The position numbers and the translations under genes were made by a program. This document shows, piece after piece, positions 1 to 8,673 of a stretch of DNA of 64,000 bases (position 1 is the first letter of the stretch; every line of letters begins with the position of its first letter). Below the pieces are notes generated by a model. That model did no database searches. It was not told the DNA's origin and saw only the letters and a program-made list of their open reading frames with translations. This stretch comes from an uncultured Oscillibacter sp. (GTDB lineage: Bacteria > Bacillota > Clostridia > Oscillospirales > Oscillospiraceae): positions 1 to 64,000 of the forward strand of contig CAJUDV010000009.1 in assembly GCA_910585385.1 (NCBI GenBank), read 5' to 3'.

Positions 1-51
1 TCTTGAAATCTCTCGGTTTTTTCACCAAAAATCTTTTTTGACCTCTTTTTC

Positions 52-127
52 TGGTGACCCGGCGGGGATTCGAACCCCGGACCCACTGCTTAAAAGGCAG
101 TTGCTCTGCCAACTGAGCTACCGGATC
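52..127 (-). tRNA. tRNA-Lys (anticodon TTT)
   Basis: A 76-nt cloverleaf can be folded on the minus strand: acceptor GATCCGG pairs with CCGGGTC, the anticodon loop is CTTTTAA, the T arm is CGGGG-TTCGAAT-CCCCG, and the 3' end has discriminator A and an encoded CCA. It is the last gene of a five-tRNA array read leftwards. Confidence 0.96.
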
Positions 128-161
128 GCATTTCTTAAAAACGCCCGCGGGCGGGAAGAAC

Positions 162-236
162 TGGCAGGGACGGCTGGACTCGAACCAGCGGATGAGGGAG
201 TCAAAGTCCCTTGCCTTACCACTTGGCTACGCCCCT
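162..236 (-). tRNA. tRNA-Gln (anticodon TTG)
   Basis: A 75-nt cloverleaf on the minus strand has acceptor AGGGGCG pairing with CGTCCCT, anticodon loop CTTTGAC and encoded CCA. It is the fourth member of the array. Confidence 0.95.
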
Positions 237-281
237 ATGTGGAAAGCGGGAACCGGGGTGACCCCGATCCCCTGCTTTTGT

Positions 282-359
<78 letters not shown>

Positions 360-405
360 ACATATAAACATACGGAACGCCTGCTGACAGCCGCCACGGG
401 AGAGC

Positions 406-482
406 TGGTACGCCAGAAGGGACTCGAACCCCTGGCCTACTGCTTAGAAGGCAGTTGCTCTATCCAGCTGAGCTACTGGCGC
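406..482 (-). tRNA. tRNA-Arg (anticodon TCT)
   Basis: A 77-nt minus-strand cloverleaf has acceptor GCGCCAG pairing with CTGGCGT, anticodon loop CTTCTAA and encoded CCA. It lies 8 nt downstream of tRNA-Gly in the array. Confidence 0.95.
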
Positions 483-490
483 GAATTTGA

Positions 491-565
491 TGGAGCAGGT
501 GACGAGAATCGAACTCGCATCCCCAGCTTGGAAGGCTGGTGCCCTGACCATTGTGCTACACCTGC
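491..565 (-). tRNA. tRNA-Gly (anticodon TCC)
   Basis: A 75-nt minus-strand cloverleaf has a perfect acceptor stem GCAGGTG/CACCTGC, anticodon loop CTTCCAA and encoded CCA. It is the first gene of the array, about 31 nt downstream of the array promoter. Confidence 0.96.
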
Positions 566-596
566 GTTTGCCCTCCCGAAAATTGTCAGCTGAGAT

Positions 597-625
597 AGAA
601 TACCATGAAACCGGTCCGATGTCAA
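597..625 (-). promoter_or_regulatory. sigma-A promoter of the five-tRNA array
   Basis: On the minus strand TTGACA (625-620) is followed after 17 bp by TATTCT (602-597), just upstream of tRNA-Gly. The 566-721 spacer otherwise holds only A/T-rich sequence and no gene I can see. Confidence 0.8.
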
Positions 626-721
626 GTATTCCAGAAAATTCTTTTGAAATTTTTTTTGGAAATTTCCGGCCCTGTCCGGGGAAGGGCGGAGCGGAGCTTC
701 CGGAGGGACGGGGACGGCGGG

Positions 722-1531
722 TCAGTACTGGCTGACGGCTCCGGTGACGCAGTTGACGTAGTAGCTCACCGTGTCGGTGACGATGCGCCACGCCGGCGTC
801 AGGGACATGGGGGCGGCGGTGGAGCTCTGAAGCTCGTAGCAAAGGGACATCTCCGCGATGGAGGAGGCCACGGCACCGGTTTCCCGGCGCATGGCCAGAA
901 AGGCCGTCAGGGCCGCCGGGGCGGAAAGCGGCTCCGAGGAGGCGCTGGCGGCGTCGGCGGAGATCTCCGGCAGCAGCGTGCCTCTGGCGGAGGTCACCGC
1001 GTTTTCCTCCAGGGTAAAGGTCAAGGAGGCGTTGGCCACCGTCAGTCCGCCGTACTCCCGGAGGGCGGTGATGACGCCGCTGCCGCTCTCGTCCAGCTGG
1101 ACGTCGGACACCTTGTAGTGAAAGTCCCGGCAGAATTTCCGGCAGAACGCCTCCCCGCCGGAGGCGGCCAGGGTGCCGGCGGCCTCAAACCCGCCGTTTT
1201 CCCGGAACAGCGCCGCGCCGCCCGCGCCGCTGTATGAGTAGACGCCGCCCCGTTCGGAGTGGCGGAGCCCGCCCCCCAGAAGATAGGCGGCGGCGGACCG
1301 CTCCAGCGCCGTGTCCCGGGTCAGAACGCGGACGGCGGGCGGCTCCGCCGCCGGAATGACGCCGGGGTCCAGGTCTATGCCGTCGGCAGCGCAGAGCGCC
1401 GCCAGCTGCTCCGTGGACCGGCTGCGGGCGGTCCGGGCCGCCGTGCCCCGGTAGGCCATGGAGCCCAGCAGAAAGCCGTTCACCAAAAGCAGAATCAGGA
1501 TGATGACGTTTTTCAGGCGATACCGGTCCAT
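722..1531 (-). CDS. YycI-like regulator of the WalRK two-component system
   Basis: This 269-residue protein has a short basic N-terminus, one membrane helix (about residues 9-27), and an extracytoplasmic remainder. That is the layout of YycI, a membrane-anchored modulator of the essential cell-wall kinase WalK, and the opening MDRYRLKN-VIILILLLVN fits the family well. It is the last gene of a minus-strand cassette (regulator, kinase, YycH-like, YycI-like), 32 bp after the YycH-like gene. The usual downstream genes yycJ and htrA are absent; a tRNA array follows. The call rests on topology and gene order more than on conserved residues, because YycH and YycI diverge quickly. Confidence 0.75.
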   Translation of the reverse strand: MDRYRLKNVIILILLLVNGFLLGSMAYRGTAARTARSRSTEQLAALCAADGIDLDPGVIPAAEPPAVRVLTRDTALERSAAAYLLGGGLRHSERGGVYSYSGAGGAALFRENGGFEAAGTLAASGGEAFCRKFCRDFHYKVSDVQLDESGSGVITALREYGGLTVANASLTFTLEENAVTSARGTLLPEISADAASASSEPLSAPAALTAFLAMRRETGAVASSIAEMSLCYELQSSTAAPMSLTPAWRIVTDTVSYYVNCVTGAVSQY

Positions 1532-1563
1532 TCCCGCCGCTCCTTTTCATAGAATTTGGACTG

Positions 1564-2844
1564 TCACTCCGCCAGCCAGCGGGCGGAGGCGAGGCCGCCG
1601 CTGTCCACGTAGCCGATGGAGAGCTCCGCGCCCTCCCGGCGGGCGGCGATGGCCAGGGCCTGGCGCAGGGGCAGCAGCAGCGAGGTCTCCCCGGCGGCCG
1701 CGTACTGCCGGAAGCGCAGGGTCAGGCTGGACACCATGCCGCCGGACAGCGTGACCTCCGCGGCGCTGCCGCCGCTGTCCAGGCTGATGGGGACGCCGCC
1801 GGACTGCCAGCCAAAGGAGAGCTGCGTGCCGCTCTCCGTCTGCCGGACGCCCCTGAGGTACAGCGAGGCCTCGCTCACCTGGCCGGACAGCAGCGAGTTC
1901 AGCAGGGCGGTGGTTCCCATCACCGTCTCTGTCAGGGTGGGATTTTCCCCGGAGGAGGAGACGGTGAGGGCGGGGTCTCCGCCGCTGCGGTAGCGGATGG
2001 AGCCGTCCGGGTTGAGGCGCAGGGTGCGGTCGCCGTCGGTGACCACCTCCACGCCGCCGGACTCCGTGTAGCGGGAGTTGGTGCGGGGATAGAAGCCCAG
2101 GGCGGACAGCAGCGTGTCGCTGCCGGGCAGGGCGGCGGAGGAGGAGAGGACCGGCAGCGCCGGCAGCTCCAGGGGGAAGAGGGAGCAGGGAGCCAGGGCG
2201 GCGGCCTCCGGCTCCTCGCCGTCCAGGGCGAAGCGGGCGCCGTTGAGCTCGTAGCCCCCGACCACGTCCTCCAGCTCTTCCGTGGAGATGGCGGTGACGC
2301 CGGTGAGGCAGAGGTCCCCCTCGCTCCACAGGTACAGCGCGGCGCCTCCGGACGCCCGGGGGGAGACGGCCAGCCGCCGGGCGGACATATCGCTGTCCAA
2401 AGACGCGCCCACCAGCCCCGCCAGCACCGGCAGGGGCAGGGGGGAGAGAAAGTCACAGTAAACGGAGGTGCCCCTCAGGGCCTCCAGAAACTCTTCGCTC
2501 TCACAGGGGGTGAAGGACTGCACCGAGCGCAGCGCCTCCCGCAGGAGCCCGCCCACGGGCTCAAAAATCTCGTCGGCGGTGGTGGCGGCCACGCTGCCGT
2601 AGCGCCCGCCGTAAACGCCGGTGACCGCCAGCCGTACCGGGGCGGAGAGGCTGGTGAGGGCGGCCTGGGAGGAGGGCGGAGCCTGGGCGGCGTCTCCCGC
2701 CAGGTTTCGGAGATAGCCGCTGCCGGCGTTCACACCCAGCGTGTAGAGCTGGGTCTGGGCGATGAGGAACACCGCGGAGAGGGTCAGCAGGACAATGGAG
2801 ATGTTCTGAAGAAAGTCCCGGCGTTTCCGTCTGCGCTCGTCCAT
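1564..2844 (-). CDS. YycH-like regulator of the WalRK two-component system
   Basis: The 426-residue product has an Arg/Lys-rich cytoplasmic start, one membrane helix (about residues 15-31) and a large outer domain. In Bacillus-type systems YycH and YycI form a heterodimer outside the membrane that restrains or tunes WalK. Length and place directly after the kinase gene fit YycH. The start ATG is preceded by GAGGAGG at good spacing. The gap to walK is unusually long (175 bp) and contains sequence related to the palindromic repeat family seen elsewhere in the window, so it may have its own transcript level. Function is inferred from context and topology. Confidence 0.75.
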   Translation of the reverse strand: MDERRRKRRDFLQNISIVLLTLSAVFLIAQTQLYTLGVNAGSGYLRNLAGDAAQAPPSSQAALTSLSAPVRLAVTGVYGGRYGSVAATTADEIFEPVGGLLREALRSVQSFTPCESEEFLEALRGTSVYCDFLSPLPLPVLAGLVGASLDSDMSARRLAVSPRASGGAALYLWSEGDLCLTGVTAISTEELEDVVGGYELNGARFALDGEEPEAAALAPCSLFPLELPALPVLSSSAALPGSDTLLSALGFYPRTNSRYTESGGVEVVTDGDRTLRLNPDGSIRYRSGGDPALTVSSSGENPTLTETVMGTTALLNSLLSGQVSEASLYLRGVRQTESGTQLSFGWQSGGVPISLDSGGSAAEVTLSGGMVSSLTLRFRQYAAAGETSLLLPLRQALAIAARREGAELSIGYVDSGGLASARWLAE

Positions 2845-2871
2845 GGCTTCCCTCCTCTTTTCTCAGTGATC

Positions 2872-2925
2872 GGGTCTTGCTTGAAAAGGTCAAAACGCCT
2901 ATGCGGCGGGCCTTTTTCCGCCGCG
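2872..2925. repeat. Partial copy of the 167-bp palindromic repeat family
   Basis: The sequence starts GGTCTTGCTTGAAAAGGTC, resembling the element ends at 5610 and 10235, followed by the AAAACGCC and CTTTTTCCGCC blocks. The rest does not align. It lies in the 175-bp gap between the kinase and YycH-like genes. Confidence 0.5.
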
Positions 2926-3019
2926 CTGCGCTGCGTTTCCCGGCCGTGCGCGGCGTATGGCCGCGCCAAGCCGCCTTGATTGGCGGGGAGATCTCCCGCC
3001 CCTGGGTTTCTGCCGCTGG

Positions 3020-4840
3020 TCAGGCCTGGCCCTCCTCGGACAGGATTTTCGCGTCCGGCCCGCCCACGGGCAGATCCAGCCGCACGGTGGTGCCGGGGCC
3101 CTGGTGGGGCGCCAGGGCCAGCCGGCCCTGGTGGCGCTGGACGATCTCCAGGGCGATGGAGAGCCCCAGGCCCGTGCCGCCGGACTCCCGGGAGCGGGCC
3201 TTGTCCACCCGGTAGAAGCGGTCGAAGATGTGGGCCCGGTCCTTCTCCGGGATGCCGATGCCGTCGTCTGAGACCTCCATCCAAACCGTTCCCTCGGTGG
3301 AGCCGGCGGTGACGCGGATGTGGCCGCCGTCCGGGGTGTATTTTACGGCGTTTCCGATGATGTTCATCATCACCTGCTCCAGCCGGCTGCGGTCTCCCAC
3401 AATCAGGGGCAGGCTCTCCGGCGGGTCGTAGGTGAGCTGGTGGCCCCGCTGCCGGGCGTTGAGGGCGTTGGCCCGGGTGACGCTCTCGATGGCCTCCTCA
3501 AAGGGGAAGCGGGAGAGCACCAGCTCCGCGTCCCCGGCGTCCAAACGGCTGAGGGTCAGCAGGTCCTGGACGATGTGGGTCATGCGGTCTGTCTCGTTGA
3601 TGATGATGTCCAAAAAGCTGTTGGCGGTGTCCAGGGGGATGTCCCGCCCGGCCTCTCGCAGCGTCTCGGCGTAGCTGCGGACGTTGGTCAGCGGGGTGCG
3701 CAGCTCGTGAGAGACGTTGGCCACGAATTCCTTGCGCCGCTCCTCGTTGCGGTGCTGCTCCGTCACGTCGTGGAGGACCACCAGCACGCCGCCGCTGCCC
3801 TGGCCGGAAAAGGGAGCCAGGTACAGCTCCAGCGTGCTGCCGCCCACCACCAGCTCGCGCTCGGCGTGGTCGGGGCGGCGGAGGGCCAGCACCTCCCGGA
3901 AGGGGCACACGGAGCCGAAGAGGCTGTCGTAGGAGCAGGCCTCGTCCATGGGCCGCTGGAGCATGGCGGTGGCCGCCGGGTTGCAGTGGATCAGACGGCC
4001 CCGGTGGTCAAAGGCGGCCACGCCGTCGGTCATGTGGAGGAAGAGGGTGTCCAGCTTGTTGCGCTCGTTTTCCACGGCGGCCAGGGTGGACTGGAGAATA
4101 TCCGCCATCTCGTTGAAGGTGCCGGTGAGAATGCCGATCTCGTCGGTGGACTCCACCAGCAGCTCGCTGTCAAAATCCCCGGCGGCCACCCGCTCCGCGC
4201 CGGCGGTGAGCTTTTCAATGGGGCCCACCATGGTCTTGGACAGCAGGAAGCTCAGCAGCACGGAGATCAAAAGGCCGATGACCAGGGCCTGCATGATGAT
4301 GAGGAACAGCTGGGAGTTCAGGCCGGACACCGTATCCTTGTTGTCCAGGATGTAGACGATAAAGGCGTTTTCGCCCCCCATCACCGGCACCGCCACGTCC
4401 ATGAAGTCCGCGGTGATGTCGCTCTCGTCTCCCACCGCGGTTTCGTCTCGCCGGATCACCGCGTTGCGGGCGGCCATCAGATTGGCGCTCTGCTCCCGGG
4501 GGAGGGCGGATTCGTTGGCGGAGCTTGAGATGTAGGCGCCGGTTTCGCCGTCCAGCACAAAGTAGTTCCGGGTGCGGTAGTCCACGCCCAGGGAGCCGGC
4601 CCGGGCCTCCAGAATCTCCGCCACGCGGCCGGCGGGGTCCTCCTGGTCCGCGGCGGCGCCCCTCAGGTCGAAGATGAAGCTGTTGCTCTCCCCGCTGAAG
4701 ACGTCGCTCATCTGCTGGTAGAAGGAGTCGATGTAAAAGCTGGAGACGCTGACCGTGAGGAAGGCGCCCACCACCGCCATCAGCGACGTGATGAGCAGCA
4801 GCAGGATCAGCGTGAGCTTCATATGAAGGCTTCTGAACAT
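3020..4840 (-). CDS. walK: WalK-type sensor histidine kinase
   Basis: A 606-residue membrane kinase with the WalK architecture: helix about 8-30, outer sensor domain 31-175, second helix about 178-200, HAMP linker to about 250, PAS domain about 260-360, then HisKA with phospho-accepting His378 in VSHELRTPL. The ATPase domain shows N-box [14 protein letters not shown] near 493, G1 box [10 protein letters not shown] near 525 and G2 box GGTGLGLS near 554. It should phosphorylate the adjacent response regulator in response to cell-wall or lipid II state. The gene starts 34 bp after the regulator stop. A second ATG six codons in (MKLTLILL) is a possible alternative start. Confidence 0.9.
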   Translation of the reverse strand: MFRSLHMKLTLILLLLITSLMAVVGAFLTVSVSSFYIDSFYQQMSDVFSGESNSFIFDLRGAAADQEDPAGRVAEILEARAGSLGVDYRTRNYFVLDGETGAYISSSANESALPREQSANLMAARNAVIRRDETAVGDESDITADFMDVAVPVMGGENAFIVYILDNKDTVSGLNSQLFLIIMQALVIGLLISVLLSFLLSKTMVGPIEKLTAGAERVAAGDFDSELLVESTDEIGILTGTFNEMADILQSTLAAVENERNKLDTLFLHMTDGVAAFDHRGRLIHCNPAATAMLQRPMDEACSYDSLFGSVCPFREVLALRRPDHAERELVVGGSTLELYLAPFSGQGSGGVLVVLHDVTEQHRNEERRKEFVANVSHELRTPLTNVRSYAETLREAGRDIPLDTANSFLDIIINETDRMTHIVQDLLTLSRLDAGDAELVLSRFPFEEAIESVTRANALNARQRGHQLTYDPPESLPLIVGDRSRLEQVMMNIIGNAVKYTPDGGHIRVTAGSTEGTVWMEVSDDGIGIPEKDRAHIFDRFYRVDKARSRESGGTGLGLSIALEIVQRHQGRLALAPHQGPGTTVRLDLPVGGPDAKILSEEGQA

Positions 4841-4874
4841 GGCGGTCCTCCTTTACACAGGTTGGGGGAGCGGC

Positions 4875-5591
4875 TCACTCCTGCACGGAGAAATAGTATC
4901 CCACGCCCCGGCGGGTGAGGATGTAGGCGGGGCTGGCGGGATTCACCTCGATCTTCTCCCGCAGGCGGCGGACCGTCACGTCCACGGTGCGCACGTCGTC
5001 GCCCACGTAGCCGTAGTTCCACACCTGCTCCATCAGGTCCACCCGGGAGTAGACCTTGTTGGGGTGGCTGGCCAGAAAGGTCAGGAGCTCATACTCCCGC
5101 TGGGTCAGGTCGATGGCCTGGCCGTCCCGGAAGACCTGGCGGCTCTCGGTGTTGATGGAGAGGCTGGCGGACACCGCCATGGCGCCGGCGGCCGCCGTGG
5201 CCGCGGCGGGAGCCGCCATGGAGGTGCGGCGGATGTTGGCCCCCACCCGGGCGATGAGCTCCCGCATGGAGAAGGGCTTGGTGATATAGTCGTCCGCGCC
5301 GATCTCCAGCCCCAGGACCTTGTCCGTCTCCTCCTCCCGGGCGGTGAGGATGATGACGGGCACGTTGTCCCCCGCCTGCCGCAGGGCGCGGCAGACCTCG
5401 AACCCGTTCATCCTGGGCAGCATGACGTCCAGCAGGATCAGGTCCGGCCTCTCCCCGCGGGCCTTGTTCAGCCCGTCCTCCCCGTCGTAGGCCTCCCGGG
5501 TCTGGTAGCCCTCCCGCTGGAGGTTAAAGCGGAGAATGTCCACGATGTTCTTCTCGTCCTCCACGATGAGGACGGTCTTCTGTCTGTCCAT
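4875..5591 (-). CDS. walR: WalR-type response regulator (OmpR/PhoB family)
   Basis: A 238-residue regulator with an N-terminal receiver domain (phospho-accepting Asp55 in LILLDVMLP, Lys in the TKPFS motif) and a C-terminal winged helix ending RRGVGYYF. It is the first gene of the WalRK-YycHI cassette and would control peptidoglycan hydrolases and wall synthesis. The two domains are joined by a long Ala-rich linker around residues 124-142 (MAAPAAATAAAGAMAVSA), which is unusual for WalR. Upstream within 20 bp lies a 167-bp palindromic element, so the promoter probably lies inside or beyond that element. Confidence 0.92.
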   Translation of the reverse strand: MDRQKTVLIVEDEKNIVDILRFNLQREGYQTREAYDGEDGLNKARGERPDLILLDVMLPRMNGFEVCRALRQAGDNVPVIILTAREEETDKVLGLEIGADDYITKPFSMRELIARVGANIRRTSMAAPAAATAAAGAMAVSASLSINTESRQVFRDGQAIDLTQREYELLTFLASHPNKVYSRVDLMEQVWNYGYVGDDVRTVDVTVRRLREKIEVNPASPAYILTRRGVGYYFSVQE

Positions 5592-5609
5592 AAAAACCTC
5601 CGAGTTGTT

Positions 5610-5776
5610 TTAGGTCTTGTTTGAAAATTGGCGGAATGCCGGATTGGGGCGGATTTTTTTGCCAGGCAAGGCGATTTGACGCGGGAATCCTGACGGATTT
5701 CAAGTCAAATCAACGCAGTCCTGGCGGAAAAAGATGCTCCAGGACGGCGTTTTGACATTTTTCAAACAAGGCCTAA
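5610..5776. repeat. 167-bp palindromic MITE-like element, copy A
   Basis: Ends TTAGGTCTTGTTTGAAAA and (inverted) TTAGGCCTTGTTTGAAAA form terminal inverted repeats. The interior matches the reverse complement of the copies at 10235 and 52463, including the GGCGATTTGACGCGGGAATCC block. All three copies are exactly 167 bp. Its right end contains the TAG stop of the NUDIX gene. It fills the whole gap between walR and the NUDIX gene. Confidence 0.85.
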
Positions 5777-6321
5777 AGGTTCAGGAGCACTTTGGCCCGC
5801 AGCACGGCGGCCACGGTTTTGGCGTCCTCGATCTCACTGCTGACGCAGCGGTGCACCATCTCGTCAAAGGGCACCCGCTCCACGTTCAAAAACTCGTCCG
5901 GGTCCAGGTGCTGGGCCTCCATCCGCAGTCCCTGGGCCAGGAAGAGGTGCAGTGTCTCCCCAAAGCAGCCGGGGGACGGCAGCAGGCGGCCCAGGGGCAG
6001 GAATACCTCCGGCACCGCGCCGGTCTCCTCCCGGAGCTCCCGCAGGGCGCCGGCCGCCGGCTCCTCGCCCTCATCCAGCTTGCCCGCCGGGATCTCCAGG
6101 GTGGTCCGGCCGAAGACGTAGCGGTACTGGGTCACCGCCAGCACGTTGTTCCGCTCGTCCAGGGGGAGGACGGCTACGCCGTCGGTGTGGTCCGCCACCT
6201 CCCGGAGAGAGGTGCCCCCGTTGGGCAGTTCCACCGTGTCCACGTGGACGTCCATCAAAATGCCCTTGTATTTATCTTCCCTGCGCAGGAGCTTTTCAGT
6301 CAGATCCATCGGCTGCCCCAT
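5773..6321 (-). CDS. NUDIX hydrolase, ADP-ribose pyrophosphatase type
   Basis: A 182-residue enzyme expected to cleave ADP-ribose or related nucleotide sugars to AMP and a sugar phosphate. The Nudix signature GX5EX7REUXEEXGU is complete at residues 80-102 (G80, E86, R94-E95, E98-E99, G101), and the preceding strand pattern with QYRY is typical of the NudF group. I chose the ATG giving MGQPMDLTE, three codons inside the longest frame, because GAGGTG lies 6 nt upstream. The stop codon lies inside the terminus of palindromic element copy A, so the last residues may have been altered by that insertion. It appears monocistronic. Confidence 0.9.
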   Translation of the reverse strand: MGQPMDLTEKLLRREDKYKGILMDVHVDTVELPNGGTSLREVADHTDGVAVLPLDERNNVLAVTQYRYVFGRTTLEIPAGKLDEGEEPAAGALRELREETGAVPEVFLPLGRLLPSPGCFGETLHLFLAQGLRMEAQHLDPDEFLNVERVPFDEMVHRCVSSEIEDAKTVAAVLRAKVLLNL

Positions 6322-6531
6322 TGTGTACACCTCGCATGTTTCATTTTTAATAAGATGTGCCTATGGCAGTATAGCACATTTCAGAAAAAAAGCAAAGAGT
6401 TCCTGCCGCGCCGCCGGGATATTTTCCGTCCCCGGCGGGTCTGGGAGGGCCCTCTCCCGCATAATCCTGGAAAAAGAGGAGAAAATGGGCCTGTGGTTTT
6501 TCTCTCCCAATCGTTCATTTTGGAGGCGGGT

Positions 6532-7068
6532 ATGCGCAGACGTCTGTTTTTCTGGGAGCTGGCGGGCTTTCTGTTCACCGGGGCGCTGGGAACGGCGCTC
6601 CATTTTGTCTACGACTGGAGCGGGCGGGCCCCTGCGGCGGCGGTCTTCTCCGCCGTCAATGAGTCCACCTGGGAGCACATGAAGCTTTTGTTTGTGCCGG
6701 TGTTTTTGTTCTCCGTGATTCAGATGGGCTTTCTGGGGCGGGACTGCCCCCACCTGCTGTGGTGCAGGGCCCTCTCCGCCCTGGCGGGACTGGCGCTGAT
6801 TCCGGTTTTGTTCTATACCTACACCGGCGTTCTGGGCTATCACGTCGTCTGGGCGGACATCGCCGTGTTTTTTTTGGCGGACGGGGCGCTGTTTGCCCTG
6901 GACGGCTGGCTGCTGCGCCGGGGAAGGCAGCGGGCCCTGTGGCGGCAGGTGGCCGGGCTGGCGGTGCTGTGGGGGCTGATGTTCGCCTTTGTGCTTTGCA
7001 CCGTCCGCCCGCCCCGCATCGCCCTGTGGCGGGACCCTGTGACGGGACAGTACGGCGTCACGCTGTAA
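6532..7068 (+). CDS. DUF6512-type integral membrane protein
   Basis: A 178-residue, very hydrophobic protein with about five membrane helices and a central AVNESTWEHMKLLF motif that I associate with the DUF6512 family of Firmicutes. No function is established. The ATG at 6532 has GGAGG 5 nt upstream; longer frames run antisense through the NUDIX gene and were discarded. It is divergent from the NUDIX gene, stands alone, and is followed at once by a strong terminator. Confidence 0.8.
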   Translation: MRRRLFFWELAGFLFTGALGTALHFVYDWSGRAPAAAVFSAVNESTWEHMKLLFVPVFLFSVIQMGFLGRDCPHLLWCRALSALAGLALIPVLFYTYTGVLGYHVVWADIAVFFLADGALFALDGWLLRRGRQRALWRQVAGLAVLWGLMFAFVLCTVRPPRIALWRDPVTGQYGVTL

Positions 7069-7095
7069 AAAAGCGCCCCTCGGGGGCGCTTTCGC
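7069..7095 (+). terminator. Rho-independent terminator after DUF6512 gene
   Basis: AGCGCCCC-TCG-GGGGCGCT hairpin followed by TTTC, starting within a few bases of the stop codon. Confidence 0.8.
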
Positions 7096-7207
7096 ATTTT
7101 CTCCCCGCCGCCGGAGTTCACATTGATTTTACATCCCCCCGCCTTGACCCCGGGGGGATTCCGCAGTATAATATTTCAGTAAAATGACGATGAAAGGAGA
7201 AGCACGG

Positions 7208-7921
7208 ATGAAGACGGAGGTCCGAAAGCCAGTGGCGCCCTTTTACGCGGTGGCGGCGCTGTGGATTGTCTATGCCCTGCTGTTTCCACTGTACGCCCCC
7301 GCCCACTACGCCCTGCTGGTGGCCGCCTCCGCGGCGGTGTACCTCATCGCCGACGCCCTGTGCAAAAGCGGCGGCGTGGTGGGGGAGAAAAAGGCCGCCC
7401 CCAAGGCGGAGAAAAAAGCGGCGGAGCCCCATACCGGCAGCGCCGAGCTGGACAAGATGCTCAAAGACGGGCGGCTGGCCGTCGCCGAGATGAAGCGGCT
7501 GGACGACAACATCGCCGACCCCGGCGTCTCCGCCGACATCGTGCGGCTGGAGCAGGTGTCGGAGAAGATCTTCGAGGCGGTGAAGGACCGGCCGGAGAAG
7601 CTGCCCCAGATCCACAAGTTCATGGACTACTACCTGCCCACCACGTTGAAGCTCCTGAACGCCTACGACCGCATGAGCGCCACCGGCGTCTCCGGGGAGA
7701 ACATCGACGGCACGCTTACCAAGGTGGAGGGCATGATGCGCAACATCGTGGCCGCCTTTGAAAAGCAGCTGGACGCCCTGTACGGCGCCGACGCCCTGGA
7801 CATCTCCACGGACATCACCGTGCTGGAGACCATGATGGCCCGGGAGGGCCTGACGGGCCAGCCGTTGAAAGCGGAGACCGCGCCGCCGGAGGACGGCACG
7901 GACATCCGTCTGGAGCTGTGA
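7208..7921 (+). CDS. XpaC-like protein
   Basis: A 237-residue protein with two N-terminal membrane helices (about 12-45) and a soluble helical remainder with motifs such as EVKRLDD-like EMKRLDDN and FMDYYLPTTLKLLNAY, characteristic of the XpaC family (named from 5-bromo-4-chloroindolyl phosphate hydrolysis). The YYLPTTLKLL motif and a neighbouring telA are a well-known pairing; both are linked to envelope stress and toxic-anion tolerance in Firmicutes. The ATG at 7208 follows AAAGGAGAA at good spacing. The biochemical role is unknown. Confidence 0.85.
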   Translation: MKTEVRKPVAPFYAVAALWIVYALLFPLYAPAHYALLVAASAAVYLIADALCKSGGVVGEKKAAPKAEKKAAEPHTGSAELDKMLKDGRLAVAEMKRLDDNIADPGVSADIVRLEQVSEKIFEAVKDRPEKLPQIHKFMDYYLPTTLKLLNAYDRMSATGVSGENIDGTLTKVEGMMRNIVAAFEKQLDALYGADALDISTDITVLETMMAREGLTGQPLKAETAPPEDGTDIRLEL

Positions 7922-7932
7922 GGGGGCCCGCC

Positions 7933-8154
7933 GTGGAAAAGAGGGAACGGGACATGCCCTGGTGGGGATTCGCCCTGCCGGCGGCCTGCTGCTGGGCGCT
8001 GGGCATTGCTTGGGTTCCCCTCCATTTGGAGAATCCGGACGGGCTGGACGTCATGGTGGCGCTGGTATGGCTGGCAAGCGCCGTGGTCTGGACCGTTCGG
8101 GCAGCCGGGGCATTCCGCAGGCGGAACGCCCCGGAGGACGAGGGCCGGGACTGA
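7933..8154 (+). CDS. Small two-helix membrane protein of the xpaC-telA operon
   Basis: A 73-residue protein with two predicted membrane helices (PWWGFALPAACCWALG and LDVMVALVWLASAVV) and a charged C-terminus. The GTG start at 7933 has GAGGGGG six bases upstream; an alternative GTG at 7918 overlaps the xpaC stop. I do not recognise a family. Its place between xpaC and telA on the same strand suggests co-transcription and a shared membrane role. Confidence 0.65.
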   Translation: MEKRERDMPWWGFALPAACCWALGIAWVPLHLENPDGLDVMVALVWLASAVVWTVRAAGAFRRRNAPEDEGRD

Positions 8155-8213
8155 GGGCGGCGGCATCGGCCGTATTGACACTTTGGGCCATTGGCGAAGC
8201 GGGAGGAAACGGG

Positions 8214-8579
8214 ATGAAGCGGAGAGACCTTCTCTGGCACTATGTTTATATCGTATTCTTCGCGGGATTGGGCGCCGCCTGCCTGTGGCTTGACCGGATC
8301 TGCGACTATACCATCCCGATGACGGCCGTCGGGTTCTGCTGGCTGGCGCTGGCGGCGGGGGCGGTGCCGGCGGCCCGGGCCGCACGGCGGAGCGGACGGG
8401 ACTTCCAGTCTCTCCTCCAGGGCTGCGGCTGTGTGGTGGTCGGCGCGACGGGACTGTGCTGGGGTCTTGCCAACAAAGACGCCTTCCAGCAGTTCATAGG
8501 CGTCCTCTGGCTGGCGCTGGCGGCACAGTGGCTGGTCCGGGGCATTCGGAGGCTCCGGGAGGGCGGGGACGCCGGATGA
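8214..8579 (+). CDS. Small polytopic membrane protein of the xpaC-telA operon
   Basis: A 121-residue product with about four hydrophobic segments (YIVFFAGLGAACLWL, MTAVGFCWLALAAGAV, CGCVVVGATGLCWGL, FIGVLWLALAAQWLV). The ATG at 8214 is preceded by GGGAGG at 8201. No family recognised. It resembles the preceding 73-residue protein in size class and in its tryptophan-rich membrane helices, and lies 95 bp before telA. Role unknown; operon membership is the only clue. Confidence 0.65.
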   Translation: MKRRDLLWHYVYIVFFAGLGAACLWLDRICDYTIPMTAVGFCWLALAAGAVPAARAARRSGRDFQSLLQGCGCVVVGATGLCWGLANKDAFQQFIGVLWLALAAQWLVRGIRRLREGGDAG

Positions 8580-8673
8580 GGAGGAGTCCTCCCGCGGAGC
8601 CCGCGGGGATGCCCGGCGGCATCCGTATTCTAAATACCGAAATAAGAAATCAACTTTTACGGAGGAGACAACC

